From Fictibacillus gelatini DSM 15865 (GTDB lineage Bacteria > Bacillota > Bacilli > Bacillales > Fictibacillaceae): a DNA stretch of 64,000 nt. The notes beneath the pieces are model-generated. The model did no database searches. It was given only the letters and a program-made list of their open reading frames with translations, and was not told where the DNA came from. Below, in pieces: positions 52,439 through 61,214 of this stretch; position 1 is the first letter of the stretch; each line of letters starts with the position of its first letter. Both the position numbers and the translations under genes were made by a program. The DNA lies in NCBI RefSeq assembly GCF_000430745.1, contig NZ_AUMP01000016.1, positions 1-64,000 of the forward strand. The letters are read 5' to 3'.

Positions 52439-53209
52439 TTATCCCATGTTTACGAGACTTTTCAAGTGATCAATCACGCTTTGAAAATCGGAATAAACGG
52501 TTCCATAGTTGATTTTTGGACGCTTAATCATAATCGTTTCAATCCCCGCTTCAAGTGCTGCTTCCAGCTTTTCATCGACCGCTCCTCGTTTTCCGCTTTC
52601 TTTAGTAATCATAAGCGTCACGTTATAGTGGTCGAATAGCGCTCTATTCAGTTCCTTTGAAAATGGCCCTTGCATCGCCACGATGTTTCTTTGTTCAATT
52701 CCTAGCGCCTCGCATTTTTCCATATTGTCTTTGCGCGGAAGCATGCGGGCAATGAGCCTTGTGCCCTCCACTTCTCTCAACCGATTGGCAAAAATGTGAA
52801 GGGTTTTGCTCCCGGTCGTAAGCATAATGACGCCTTTTTTCGTTGCTGCAAGGTCTGCCGCTTCCTCATACGAGCTTGCGAACGTTATCTTCTCATGGCG
52901 GAAGTTTTGCGTTTCCCGCTCATAACGGATGTATGGGACGTTCGCACATTTCGCGCCGTTTACGGCATTTTTTGACGCCTCTTCGGCAAACGGATGGCTC
53001 GCATCGACGACCGCCTGCGCTTTCCTCTCCTGAATGAGGGCTGCCATTTCGGAATCTGTCAATCTGCCGACACGCACGTCCAATCCAACATCGCTCAAAC
53101 TTTTTCCTGCATTTTCCGTTACAACGGTCGTTAAAACGTTAAACCCGTTTTCTTTTATTTTTAATGCGAGTTCTCTTGCGTCACTCGTCCCTGCCAGCAC
53201 TAAAATCAT
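52439..53209 (-). CDS. cbiJ: Cobalt-precorrin-6A reductase CbiJ
   Basis: This 256-residue NAD(P)H-dependent reductase of the CobK/CbiJ family starts MILVLAGTSDARELA, the dinucleotide-binding loop. VVDASHPFAEEASKNA (about 68-83) and a C-terminal KRPKINYG are typical. It reduces the C18-C19 double bond of cobalt-precorrin-6A. It is placed between cbiX and cbiC with short gaps. Confidence 0.94.
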   Translation of the reverse strand: MILVLAGTSDARELALKIKENGFNVLTTVVTENAGKSLSDVGLDVRVGRLTDSEMAALIQERKAQAVVDASHPFAEEASKNAVNGAKCANVPYIRYERETQNFRHEKITFASSYEEAADLAATKKGVIMLTTGSKTLHIFANRLREVEGTRLIARMLPRKDNMEKCEALGIEQRNIVAMQGPFSKELNRALFDHYNVTLMITKESGKRGAVDEKLEAALEAGIETIMIKRPKINYGTVYSDFQSVIDHLKSLVNMG

Positions 53210-53215
53210 TTCGTT

Positions 53216-54106
53216 TCACCTACTTTCGTGAACATGATGATGCCCATGATGGTGATGATGTCCATGATCATGGCCGTGATCGTGATGATGGTGGTGATCA
53301 ATATGCTCCATCGCGTTAATACGGTACTGGCATGTATCGCAGTTCATTTTCACTTCGCCCTCTAGCGCTTCTTCCACTCGATCTTTGATGATCTTCTGTA
53401 GCTTTGGGTGGAAGCCGAAATAATCAGCCAAAAGAAATTCGTTGTTCGGGTATTCGTTCTTGAACCCCTCGAGCATCTCGGCCATCCGGTTCATCAATAT
53501 GCCTGTAAATAAAAAGTACGGCAGCAAAATCACTTTTTTCGCCCCGAGCTTCAGGCAGCGCTCAACCCCTTCATTGACTAGCGGTGAAGTCACGCCCATA
53601 AAAGCCGGCTCGACCCACTTAACGTTCCACCTTTCCCATAGCAATCTAGAAATCTTGTAAAGATCGCTGTTGGCATCAGGATCGCTTCCTCCCCTACCGA
53701 TGAGAAGGACTGCGGTTTCTTCATCTGGTTCCTTTGCATCAAAACCGATTGTCTTAAGACGGCTGTACAAAATGTCCGCTGTTTCTTCGTGAATGCCGAT
53801 CGGGCGGCCATAAGTGAATCCGATGTATGGATACTTGTCCCTGGCCTCGTCAATCGTGGCTGGAATATGTATTTTTGAATGTCCCGCCTGGAGCAAAATT
53901 ATCGGTATGACATATACATGGCTTGCCCCTTTTTTTGCACATTGGTCGATTCCTTCCATGATCGATGGCGAGCCAAATTCGAGAAAACATGTTTCAATAA
54001 TGAGATCTTTGCCCAGTTTTGGCGTAAGCAATTTGATAAACGTTCTTACTTCTTCATTTCCTTCTTCCAACTGGCTCCCATGCCCTACAAACAATATAGC
54101 CTTCAT
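53216..54106 (-). CDS. cbiX: Sirohydrochlorin cobaltochelatase CbiX, long His-rich form
   Basis: This 296-residue ATP-independent chelatase inserts cobalt into sirohydrochlorin. Two CbiX/SirB-like half domains are seen (His9 in FVGHGSQ; second half starting LLIGRGGSDPDAN near 136). An MxCxxC motif (MNCDTC, about 253-258), which binds a [4Fe-4S] cluster in B. megaterium CbiX, precedes a tail with about 18 His between residues 268 and 294. The tail likely binds or stores cobalt. AGGAGGATAGCTAA precedes the ATG. It is the metal entry point for the operon. Confidence 0.95.
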   Translation of the reverse strand: MKAILFVGHGSQLEEGNEEVRTFIKLLTPKLGKDLIIETCFLEFGSPSIMEGIDQCAKKGASHVYVIPIILLQAGHSKIHIPATIDEARDKYPYIGFTYGRPIGIHEETADILYSRLKTIGFDAKEPDEETAVLLIGRGGSDPDANSDLYKISRLLWERWNVKWVEPAFMGVTSPLVNEGVERCLKLGAKKVILLPYFLFTGILMNRMAEMLEGFKNEYPNNEFLLADYFGFHPKLQKIIKDRVEEALEGEVKMNCDTCQYRINAMEHIDHHHHHDHGHDHGHHHHHGHHHVHESR

Positions 54107-54127
54107 TTAGCTATCCTCCTAAAAAGC

Positions 54128-55798
54128 CTACTCTCCGCATGGAGCCGGCTCAAGTTTGATTTTTGGTACGATCTCTTGATGCTTGAATCCTTTAATTTCT
54201 TTTACTCGTTTGAAAAACTTGTAAAATCTTTCATTCGGATGTCCTTTTTCTTGATAGAATTCGATAATGTCAGCCACTAAATCTACTAATTGATCAGGCT
54301 CAATTCCTTCTGCGACAGGCTGGGCCGGATGAGCCGTCCTGCCTGCAGGTTTGGCGCCTAAAAACAAATCAAACTTTCCTTTCCGATAGACGATCCCGAT
54401 ATCTTCCATAACCGCTTTATAGCATGCCATGCCGCACCCGTTAAAACCGATGTTCATTTCTTTCGGAAGCGCCATTCCTCCAAGCCGTTCTTGAAGCTCC
54501 TCGGCATATGGAATCGATTCCGCCTTTTCCCCATCGCAAAAATCGCAAGCCTTCACCGTAAGCACATCGCCGATCGGCATTAGAAGGAAGCCGGCAGAAT
54601 GCAACTTCTCTGTTACCATATCTGGATCTGTTGTCGGAATGCGCAAGACGATCTGGTGATTTGGCGTATATTCCATGCTTCCGTTTGATCCAACAACTTC
54701 CGCAAGAGTGATCATTTGCTCCGGTGTAAACCGCTTATTCGCGACCCCCGGGCTCACCGCCAATTCAAAAATGGACTCGATTGGCTGCCCGGCCGTTATG
54801 AAGGATTTTTCAGCGCTTCGTTCTTCTTTATCAACCATGCCTAACGCTTCAAGAGCCAATTCCAAAGAGTCATTTGCATCCGTTTTTGATTTCGGGGGCA
54901 AAAGGGCAGCCATCGTGCTTTCTTTTCGTTCATTGCCTGTTTGCGACTCGCCAGTTTCGTCTTCCTGTGATAGTGCCCATGGCTCTGCTTCCCTAGATAA
55001 ACGCTGGTGCGGCTTCAGCCGTTGCTTCTCGCTATTTAGCGTATATTTTCTTTGATAACCCCTTGGCGTGATCATTTTTCCATCGTAAAGAAACGTCGAA
55101 GAATTGCCGATAATGACCGTCGTCAACATGCCGATGTCATGATCAAGCATTTCTTCCAGGTTCGTGATAACGACTTGCTGCCGCTCGCGATAGGCGCTTT
55201 TCACAAGCCCTACCGGCGTCTTTGGATCACGGTATTTTAATAAAATTTTTTGTGTTTCAACAATTTGCCGCGTTCTGCGCCCGCTTTTCGGATTGTATAA
55301 AGCGATGACAAAATCGGCCTGGGCTGCTGCCTCGACCCGTTTTTCGATCAGACTCCACGGGGTTAAATGGTCACTTAAGCTAATCGTGCAGGCGTCATGC
55401 ATAACGGGAGCCCCGAGCAATGAAGCGCATGAGTTGATGGCCGATATTCCCGGAATGATTTCAACCGCTACACCCGTCTCCTCTTTCCACCCTTTTTCGA
55501 TCAACACTTCAAAAACGAGTCCGGCCATGCCGTATACGCCTGCATCCCCGCTTGAAATGACGGCGACTTTCCTCCCTCTTTCGGCCTGTTTGACCGCTTC
55601 CTGGGCTCTTGATACTTCTTCCGTCATTCCAGTGCTTACAATTTCTTGATCGTCAATCAGCCCTTGAATTAATTCCACGTACGTTTTGTAACCGATAATC
55701 ATATCGCTTTCTTGTAGCGCCTCTTTTGCCCGTGCTGTAATATGTTCAAAATGGCCGGGACCGAATCCGACGATGAACAGTTTTCCTTTTTGTTCCAT
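54128..55798 (-). CDS. cbiH60: CbiH60: cobalt-factor III C17-methyltransferase fused to Fe-S domain
   Basis: This 556-residue fusion has an N-terminal CbiH/CobJ domain (about 1-245; FIVGFGPGHFEHITARA, SSGDAGVYGMAG) that methylates C17 and contracts the ring. A charged linker (about 255-330) follows. The C-terminal part resembles a nitrite/sulfite reductase ferredoxin-like repeat and holds C418, C421, C455 and C459 (CDFC and CGMAC), fit for a [4Fe-4S] cluster. B. megaterium CbiH60 has the same architecture. The start MEQKGKLF was set by AGGAGG at 7 nt; the ORF opens 27 nt earlier. Confidence 0.94.
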   Translation of the reverse strand: MEQKGKLFIVGFGPGHFEHITARAKEALQESDMIIGYKTYVELIQGLIDDQEIVSTGMTEEVSRAQEAVKQAERGRKVAVISSGDAGVYGMAGLVFEVLIEKGWKEETGVAVEIIPGISAINSCASLLGAPVMHDACTISLSDHLTPWSLIEKRVEAAAQADFVIALYNPKSGRRTRQIVETQKILLKYRDPKTPVGLVKSAYRERQQVVITNLEEMLDHDIGMLTTVIIGNSSTFLYDGKMITPRGYQRKYTLNSEKQRLKPHQRLSREAEPWALSQEDETGESQTGNERKESTMAALLPPKSKTDANDSLELALEALGMVDKEERSAEKSFITAGQPIESIFELAVSPGVANKRFTPEQMITLAEVVGSNGSMEYTPNHQIVLRIPTTDPDMVTEKLHSAGFLLMPIGDVLTVKACDFCDGEKAESIPYAEELQERLGGMALPKEMNIGFNGCGMACYKAVMEDIGIVYRKGKFDLFLGAKPAGRTAHPAQPVAEGIEPDQLVDLVADIIEFYQEKGHPNERFYKFFKRVKEIKGFKHQEIVPKIKLEPAPCGE

Positions 55799-55830
55799 TT
55801 GCATCCCTCCTTTGTTGTTCACCATCTTTT

Positions 55831-56202
55831 TTACGTTTTTGAAATGCCAGCGAACGTTACGTTGTTGTCGACTGGCGCCATTGCCCCGCGTCTAAATTCG
55901 TAAGTTGTAAATGGCTGCAAACACTTAAGTTCATCTTCCGCCAGCTTTCGGACCATTTCTCTCCCTCTCTCCGGTGTCATACCGTTTAACCATGCGCCTT
56001 GCGGGTAAACGATAACGACGCACGCATCTTTGCATCTCCCATTGCAACGCGTTCTTGTCGTATGAATTTTCGAGTCGATGCCAAGCGATGCGATCTCATC
56101 GCGCACCGCTTGTGTCACCTCTTCTCCCCCTTTCCTCATACAGCTCGATCCATTACAAATCAAAACATGATGCTCAGTTCCTGTTAAATTCCAGGTCGTC
56201 AT
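55831..56202 (-). CDS. cbiW: Thioredoxin-like [2Fe-2S] ferredoxin CbiW
   Basis: This is a 123-residue protein and the first gene behind the cobalamin riboswitch. The N-terminal 85 residues form a thioredoxin-like ferredoxin with Cys at 16, 21, 53, 57 and 61 (HVLICNGSSC; TRCNGRCKDAC). It ends in a short tail with little structure. B. megaterium cbiW holds the same position; an electron donor or redox helper for CbiH60 or CbiX is plausible but unproven. AAAGAGGTGG precedes the ATG. Confidence 0.9.
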   Translation of the reverse strand: MTTWNLTGTEHHVLICNGSSCMRKGGEEVTQAVRDEIASLGIDSKIHTTRTRCNGRCKDACVVIVYPQGAWLNGMTPERGREMVRKLAEDELKCLQPFTTYEFRRGAMAPVDNNVTFAGISKT

Positions 56203-56251
56203 AGGGCCACCTCTTTACTATTTTTCACCTTCAACTGCAGCTAGTCTTTTA

Positions 56252-56556
56252 AAAATAAAAAGCACCTCAAGCTTTTGGAAGCTGGAGGTGCTAACATGCA
56301 TAGCAGAAAAAATGACTAAACTAGTAGTCTACCGCCATTTTACTCCTCCCTCCGAAAAGCAAATGAAACAACATTTAAAAGCAGGTCTCCTGGCTTTGCG
56401 CATCATCTTACTTTTGTCCCTTCCCGGCGATTAGAGCCAGTGGCATCGACAATTTCATCAGCGCTTACAGTAGCGGGGGCTGCATCGGATTCTCACCGAT
56501 TTCCCTATTATCCCTGGAAGTTCATCCCGGGCACTCTTAAATGCAATTATTCGGTT
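56252..56556 (-). promoter_or_regulatory. Cobalamin riboswitch with terminator
   Basis: The aptamer lies at about 56556-56375. It has GATGCAGCCCCCGCTACTG, the GCCACTGG element and the B12 box AGCCAGGAGACCTGC (56395-56381). Downstream is a terminator (AGCACCTCCAGCTT with AAGCTTGAGGTGCT, then TTTTTATTTTT) at 56293-56252. Between them lie a purine-rich GGAGGGAGGAG and a five-codon ORF. Cobalamin should repress the whole operon. From 56557 to 56773 the sequence is AT-rich, holding the divergent promoters of this operon and the MATE gene, which I cannot place with confidence. Confidence 0.95.
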
Positions 56557-56773
56557 TTCACTGTATTGATAGAATCGAACAGTTTCTATGATATAACATT
56601 CTAATAAATTTTAAAATAGAAAAACTTTATTTTAGTGAAAATGCTCGTTTAGCTGGATTTATAAATCTGAATTTTATACTAAATTGAAGCAAAAATCTTA
56701 TATTTTGTCATAAATGTATGTTACTATCCTTTTATTGAGCTTTTATATTACACACAAATGAGGATTGAAAGCA

Positions 56774-58135
56774 ATGAATCAAACATCTTCTGTTCGGCAA
56801 AAACTAAGGCAATTGCTAATTATTTTACTTCCAATTCTAGTCACGCAATTAGCGTTGTATGCGATGAGTTTCTTTGATACAACGATGGCCGGGCATGTCA
56901 GTCCGGATGATTTGGCGGGTGTGGCGATCGGCGTCAGTATATGGACTCCTGTCAACACCGGATTAAGCGGCATATTGCTTGCTTTAACACCGATCATTTC
57001 GCAGCTTGCCGGCGCAAAAGAGAAAGACAAAGTGCCGTTTAAAGTTATCCAGGGCATATTGCTCGCTGTCTTTCTTTCCATCGTTATTATTGTTTGTGGC
57101 ATTTTTTTATTGGACCCGATCCTTGATCATATGGATTTGGAAAGTCACGTGCGCGATGTTGCCCGCCGTTTTTTAATCGCCATTTTCATCGGCATAATAC
57201 CGCTTTTTGTGTACAATGTTTTGCGCTGCTTCATTGATGCATTAGGGCAAACCCGCGTATCGATGATGATTACACTTTGTGCCCTGCCAATCAATGTCGG
57301 ACTAAATTATTTGTTGATTTTCGGTAAATTCGGCTTTCCCCGCCTCGGAGGGGTCGGTGCCGGTTACGCATCTGCGATCACATATTGGTGTATCGTTTTC
57401 ATTGCGGTCTTTGTGATTCACCGCATGAAGCCATTTGCGGATTATCACATATTCAAACGGTTGTACGGCGTTTCTTTTGCTGCATGGAAAGAGCAATTAA
57501 AAATCGGTGTTCCGATCGGATTTTCGATTTTCTTCGAAACGAGCATATTTGCAGCCGTTACATTGCTTATGAGCGAGTTCGATACAGCCACGATTGCGGC
57601 ACACCAATCAGCGCTTAACTTTGCCTCGTTCTTGTACATGGTTCCGCTTAGTATCGCCATGGCCCTCACCATTGCGGTCGGCTTTGAGGTCGGGGCAAAG
57701 CGATTGAAAGACGCAAAAACGTACAGTTATTTAGGAATCTCGATAGCGGTCATAATGGGGATGCTGTGTGCAATTGGTTTATTCATCTTCAACGAGCAAG
57801 TGGCGTCCATCTATACGAATGACAGCCACGTTCTTCAATTGACCAAACACTTTTTAATTTATGCGATTTTCTTCCAACTCTCAGATGCGGTTGCCGCCCC
57901 GATCCAGGGAGCGCTGAGAGGCTATAAAGATGTGAACATTACATTTATTTTAGCTTTCGTTTCTTATTGGATCATCGGCCTTCCAAGCGGTATTGTCCTT
58001 GCTAAATTCACTTCATTTGGCGCATTCGGCTATTGGATCGGCTTAATTTCCGGTCTCGCCTTTGGTGCGGTCTGCCTTTCCGTCCGCCTTGCCCGCGTAC
58101 AAAAGAAGGACATCGAGCTTCAGCAAGTTATTTAA
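56774..58135 (+). CDS. yojI: MATE family multidrug/sodium antiporter (YojI-like)
   Basis: This 453-residue MATE transporter has 12 predicted membrane helices in two similar halves. It starts in the family's style, [30 protein letters not shown]; that N-terminal helix carries the conserved P and Q and the DTTMAG turn. [18 protein letters not shown] and the second-half [21 protein letters not shown] are also typical. It is related to NorM and to B. subtilis YojI. The ATG was chosen from GAGG at 11 nt; a TTG 9 nt earlier touches the SD. It is divergent from the cobalamin operon. Substrates are unknown. Confidence 0.9.
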   Translation: MNQTSSVRQKLRQLLIILLPILVTQLALYAMSFFDTTMAGHVSPDDLAGVAIGVSIWTPVNTGLSGILLALTPIISQLAGAKEKDKVPFKVIQGILLAVFLSIVIIVCGIFLLDPILDHMDLESHVRDVARRFLIAIFIGIIPLFVYNVLRCFIDALGQTRVSMMITLCALPINVGLNYLLIFGKFGFPRLGGVGAGYASAITYWCIVFIAVFVIHRMKPFADYHIFKRLYGVSFAAWKEQLKIGVPIGFSIFFETSIFAAVTLLMSEFDTATIAAHQSALNFASFLYMVPLSIAMALTIAVGFEVGAKRLKDAKTYSYLGISIAVIMGMLCAIGLFIFNEQVASIYTNDSHVLQLTKHFLIYAIFFQLSDAVAAPIQGALRGYKDVNITFILAFVSYWIIGLPSGIVLAKFTSFGAFGYWIGLISGLAFGAVCLSVRLARVQKKDIELQQVI

Positions 58136-58140
58136 CGAAC

Positions 58141-58174
58141 CCCCCTCCTTTGAATAGAGGAGGGCCGTCTTTTG
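58141..58174 (+). terminator. Terminator of the MATE gene
   Basis: CCCTCCT and AGGAGGG arms with a short loop, then CCGTCTTTT. It begins 5 nt after the stop codon. Confidence 0.8.
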
Positions 58175-58237
58175 CATATTATTCCCACTTTCATTTCATA
58201 CTGTAAACAACATCATCTTCCTATTAGTGCTCCCCAT

Positions 58238-58269
58238 CCCCGGCAAAATATTGCCGGGTGTTTTCTTTT
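58238..58269 (+). terminator. Second terminator-like hairpin upstream of the cyclase gene
   Basis: CCCGGCAA and TTGCCGGG form an 8-bp stem with an AATA-type loop, followed by TGTTTTCTTTT. It lies 83 nt ahead of the cyclase start. It may be a second terminator for the MATE gene or an attenuator-like element of the cyclase leader. Confidence 0.6.
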
Positions 58270-58350
58270 CAATGAACCTTTCCGCAAGTTCCTGCATATT
58301 TCATAAAAGGAGAGAATCGTTCGGGAAATCGCAGTGAAAGGGCGACGTGT

Positions 58351-60216
58351 ATGAATCGGTTAAATAAGGTAAAAAAAGAAATAGAGCGCCGATGTACGGA
58401 GCTTCTTCGCTTACAATCTGAAGACGGGTCATGGAGATTTTGTTTTGAAAATGTCATATTAACAGATGCGTACATGATTATTGTAATGCGCATGTTTGAA
58501 TGGAAAGATGAAACCTTAATAAAACGACTTGTATCTCGCATTTTATCCAAACAAGAACGCGATGGGACGTGGAAAGCGTATCCGGATGAAAAAACAGGCA
58601 ATTTATCTGCAACACTTGAAGCTTATACAGCCCTTCTTTACTCCGGTTATGTACAACCTCATTCCCCCATGTTAAAGAAAGCGGAGAGATTTATTAGAGA
58701 AAATGGCGGCATAAAAAAATCGGGTCTCTTGACTCGTGTTTTCTTTTGCTTCAACGGCCTTTATCCATGGCCGGACGTTCCAATCAATCCGACTATTCTT
58801 TTCAGCTTGCCCAAAGGCAGCCCGCTGAATTTCTATGATTTCACCAGTTATGCCCGGGCTCACTTTGCACCGGTCATGCTCGGAATTCATCGCAAATTTA
58901 CAATGATTAACCGGTGGACGCCAGACCTGTCTCATTTAAACGTTAATCACAAACCAAGTACATTATGGGAAGATTTACAAGATCATTATCCTGGCCCTAA
59001 ATGGCAAATGAAAGCCAACCGGCCATTAACATCTACTGATCGTCTTGCGGAAGATTATATATTGGATCGCATTGAAAGCGATGGGACGCTGTTAAGTTAT
59101 GCCACTTCCACCTTCCTCATGGTTTACGGACTTGCCGCCATCGGATATGAAAAAGATTCACCAACCATCGTTCGTGCCATTGAAGGATTGATTTCATTAC
59201 AATGCAAGATAAATGGCCATATTCATATTCAAAATTCCCCGTCAACGATCTGGGACACCTCTCTCGTCAATTATGCGTTGCTCTCAAGCGGCATATCACC
59301 TTCTCACCCGCAAATGAAAAAGACGTTGCTCTATTTATTAAAAAAACAACAGACAAAACCGGGCGATTGGATCATTCATAACCGCCATGCGCTTCCAGGT
59401 GGATGGGGATTTTCCGAAAGTAATTCGATGCATCCGGATATTGATGATACGCAGGCGGCACTTAGGACGTTAAAAAGATATTCACCCTATAGCAGCAAAG
59501 TGAAACGTTCCTATAAAAAAGGGTTGCATTGGTTATTATCGATGCAAAATCGGGATGGAGGATGGGCGGCGTTCGAAAAAAATACAGACAAAAAATGGCT
59601 CTCCCGCCTCCCGATCGAAAATGCTGAAGATACGCTTACCGATCCGTCCATGCCTGATTTAACCGGGAGAACGCTGGAGTTTTTAGGGAATTATGAAGAT
59701 ATGAAGCTCGATCACCCGATTGTAAAATCGGCTGTTCAATGGTTAAAGAAAATGCAAAAAAAAGACGGCTCCTGGTATGGCCGTTGGGGAATTTGCTTTA
59801 TTTACGGAACATGGGGGGCCATTACCGGCCTCAGAGCAGCGGGCACACCCATTCAGGATCCATCCATCCAAAAAGGGATCAAATGGCTGACAGCTATCCA
59901 AAGACTTGATGGCGGATGGGGGGAATCATGCGAAAGTGACATCTATAAAAAATACATTCCCTTATCGTATAGCACCGTCGTGCAAACCGCATGGGCGCTT
60001 GATGCTTTAATTTCCGTCCATCCATACCCGACAGAAGCGATCGAATGCGGAATTGATTTCCTGTTAAATAAAGAGAACTATACGTATGAAAAAACCCATT
60101 ATCCAACAGGCGAAGGGCTTCCAGGCATATTTTATATGATCTATCATAGTTACAGTTACATTTTTCCATTACTAACGTTAAGCCATTATTATCGGAAATA
60201 TAAAAATGTTGATTAA
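58351..60216 (+). CDS. sqhC: Squalene-hopene / sesquarterpene cyclase
   Basis: This 621-residue class II terpene cyclase of alpha/alpha-barrel type forms polycyclic triterpenoids at the membrane. The catalytic DxDD motif is DIDD at 363-366 (followed by TQAALR). Several QW-type repeats are seen, such as LQSEDGSWRF (21-30), QERDGTWKAY, MQNRDGGWAAF and IQRLDGGWGES. B. subtilis SqhC cyclises tetraprenyl-beta-curcumene to sporulene, and related enzymes use squalene; substrate cannot be decided here. The ATG has AAAGGG at 10 nt. Spore or membrane protection is the known role in Bacillus. Confidence 0.93.
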   Translation: MNRLNKVKKEIERRCTELLRLQSEDGSWRFCFENVILTDAYMIIVMRMFEWKDETLIKRLVSRILSKQERDGTWKAYPDEKTGNLSATLEAYTALLYSGYVQPHSPMLKKAERFIRENGGIKKSGLLTRVFFCFNGLYPWPDVPINPTILFSLPKGSPLNFYDFTSYARAHFAPVMLGIHRKFTMINRWTPDLSHLNVNHKPSTLWEDLQDHYPGPKWQMKANRPLTSTDRLAEDYILDRIESDGTLLSYATSTFLMVYGLAAIGYEKDSPTIVRAIEGLISLQCKINGHIHIQNSPSTIWDTSLVNYALLSSGISPSHPQMKKTLLYLLKKQQTKPGDWIIHNRHALPGGWGFSESNSMHPDIDDTQAALRTLKRYSPYSSKVKRSYKKGLHWLLSMQNRDGGWAAFEKNTDKKWLSRLPIENAEDTLTDPSMPDLTGRTLEFLGNYEDMKLDHPIVKSAVQWLKKMQKKDGSWYGRWGICFIYGTWGAITGLRAAGTPIQDPSIQKGIKWLTAIQRLDGGWGESCESDIYKKYIPLSYSTVVQTAWALDALISVHPYPTEAIECGIDFLLNKENYTYEKTHYPTGEGLPGIFYMIYHSYSYIFPLLTLSHYYRKYKNVD

Positions 60217-60284
60217 AGTTGAATCACGATATTTGTCTTTTTCGCTTTTTTCATTTATATTAAAAATGGAATAAAAAATTGAAT

Positions 60285-60361
60285 CGGGATGTGGCGTAGC
60301 TTGGTAGCGCGCATGCATGGGGTGCATGAGGTCGCAGGTTCAAATCCTGTCATCCCGACCA
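60285..60361 (+). tRNA. trnP: tRNA-Pro (anticodon GGG)
   Basis: The 77-nt cloverleaf folds fully: acceptor CGGGATG/CATCCCG, D stem GCGT/GCGC, anticodon stem CATGC/GCATG with loop ATGGGGT (anticodon GGG), T arm GCAGG-TTCAAAT-CCTGT, discriminator A and an encoded CCA. It reads CCC and CCU. It is a single tRNA gene with its own terminator. No partial copy of its 3' end was found nearby, so it is not the edge of an obvious integrated element. Confidence 0.97.
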
Positions 60362-60365
60362 TTTT

Positions 60366-60394
60366 TAAGGCGGCTTAATCAGCTGCTTTTTTTA
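60366..60394 (+). terminator. Terminator of tRNA-Pro
   Basis: AGGCGGC and GCTGCTT (two G-U pairs) with a 7-nt loop, followed by TTTTTTT. It starts 5 nt after the tRNA. Confidence 0.85.
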
Positions 60395-60579
60395 CTTTTT
60401 ATGGGTTTGGATATACTGAAAAATGAATACTTTATAGTTTATTTTCAAAACTTGTTTATCTTTTTTCTCATTAACGGTATAATACCATTGGTTTGCAAAA
60501 ACTGACGGCTTTCGCAAACATGGTTTGCCGGAAGTCAAATTTTTCTAATCTTTTTCTTGATAATTGGAGGGTTTTGTAC

Positions 60580-61200
60580 ATGATTTTTTCTTCAAAAAAA
60601 GATTTATTTTTGGACTTACTGTCGAATATTGCCGATAATGTCCAGGAATCCGCGCAGTATTTTGTCGATTGTAAAATAAGCTGCGAATCCGATTTAACCG
60701 AATTTGCGAAGAAAATGAAGGAATATGAATCAAAAGGAGACAAGTACATCCACGAATTAATAGTAAATCTAAATAAAACGTTTATTACCCCACTTGAAAG
60801 AGAAGATATATTGGAACTGGCAAATAAAATGGATGACATTTTGGATGGAATGGAATCATGTGCTTCCCGTTTTGAAATGTATTCCATTACGAAACCTGAT
60901 GACTATATGGTGAAATTTGCAAACTATATACTAGAAGCTTCGGTCGAAGTCGCTCAATCAACGAAATTGTTAAACAAAAAGAAATTGATGGACATTCGCC
61001 CGCATGCGATTAAAATCAATTATTTAGAATCTGTCTGTGACGAATTATTGCGCGAATGCATTAAGAGCTTGTTCACGAACGAAAAAGATCCGATTAAAAT
61101 CATGCAATTTAAGGAAATTTACGAAACGTTAGAAGCAATATCCGATAGCACGGAAGACGTTGCTGACACTCTCGAAACCATCATCATGCGCAATGCCTAA
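60580..61200 (+). CDS. DUF47 family (PhoU-like) phosphate transport regulator
   Basis: This 206-residue all-helical protein of the DUF47/YkaA family is structurally like PhoU. Recognisable are DLLSNIADNVQESAQ near the N-terminus, EYESKGDKYIHELI (about 46-59), a TPLEREDILELANKMDDILDG segment (about 70-90), and the C-terminal EAISDSTEDVADTLE. The start is set by GGAGG at 9 nt; the longer frame has no SD. It is followed 14 nt later by the pit gene, a conserved pair in which the DUF47 protein is thought to control Pit activity. Confidence 0.92.
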   Translation: MIFSSKKDLFLDLLSNIADNVQESAQYFVDCKISCESDLTEFAKKMKEYESKGDKYIHELIVNLNKTFITPLEREDILELANKMDDILDGMESCASRFEMYSITKPDDYMVKFANYILEASVEVAQSTKLLNKKKLMDIRPHAIKINYLESVCDELLRECIKSLFTNEKDPIKIMQFKEIYETLEAISDSTEDVADTLETIIMRNA

Positions 61201-61214
61201 AGGAGTATTCAGCT

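Noticed and set aside
53230-53305. Dense CAT/ATG/GTG triplet pattern resembling a microsatellite or short repeat array
   Set aside because: It codes the His-rich tail of CbiX in frame; triplets vary, and there are no spacers as in CRISPR.
60285-60361. tRNA-Pro as a possible integration site of a mobile island
   Set aside because: No integrase, no repeat of the tRNA 3' end and no compositional change nearby; flanking genes are core Bacillus genes.
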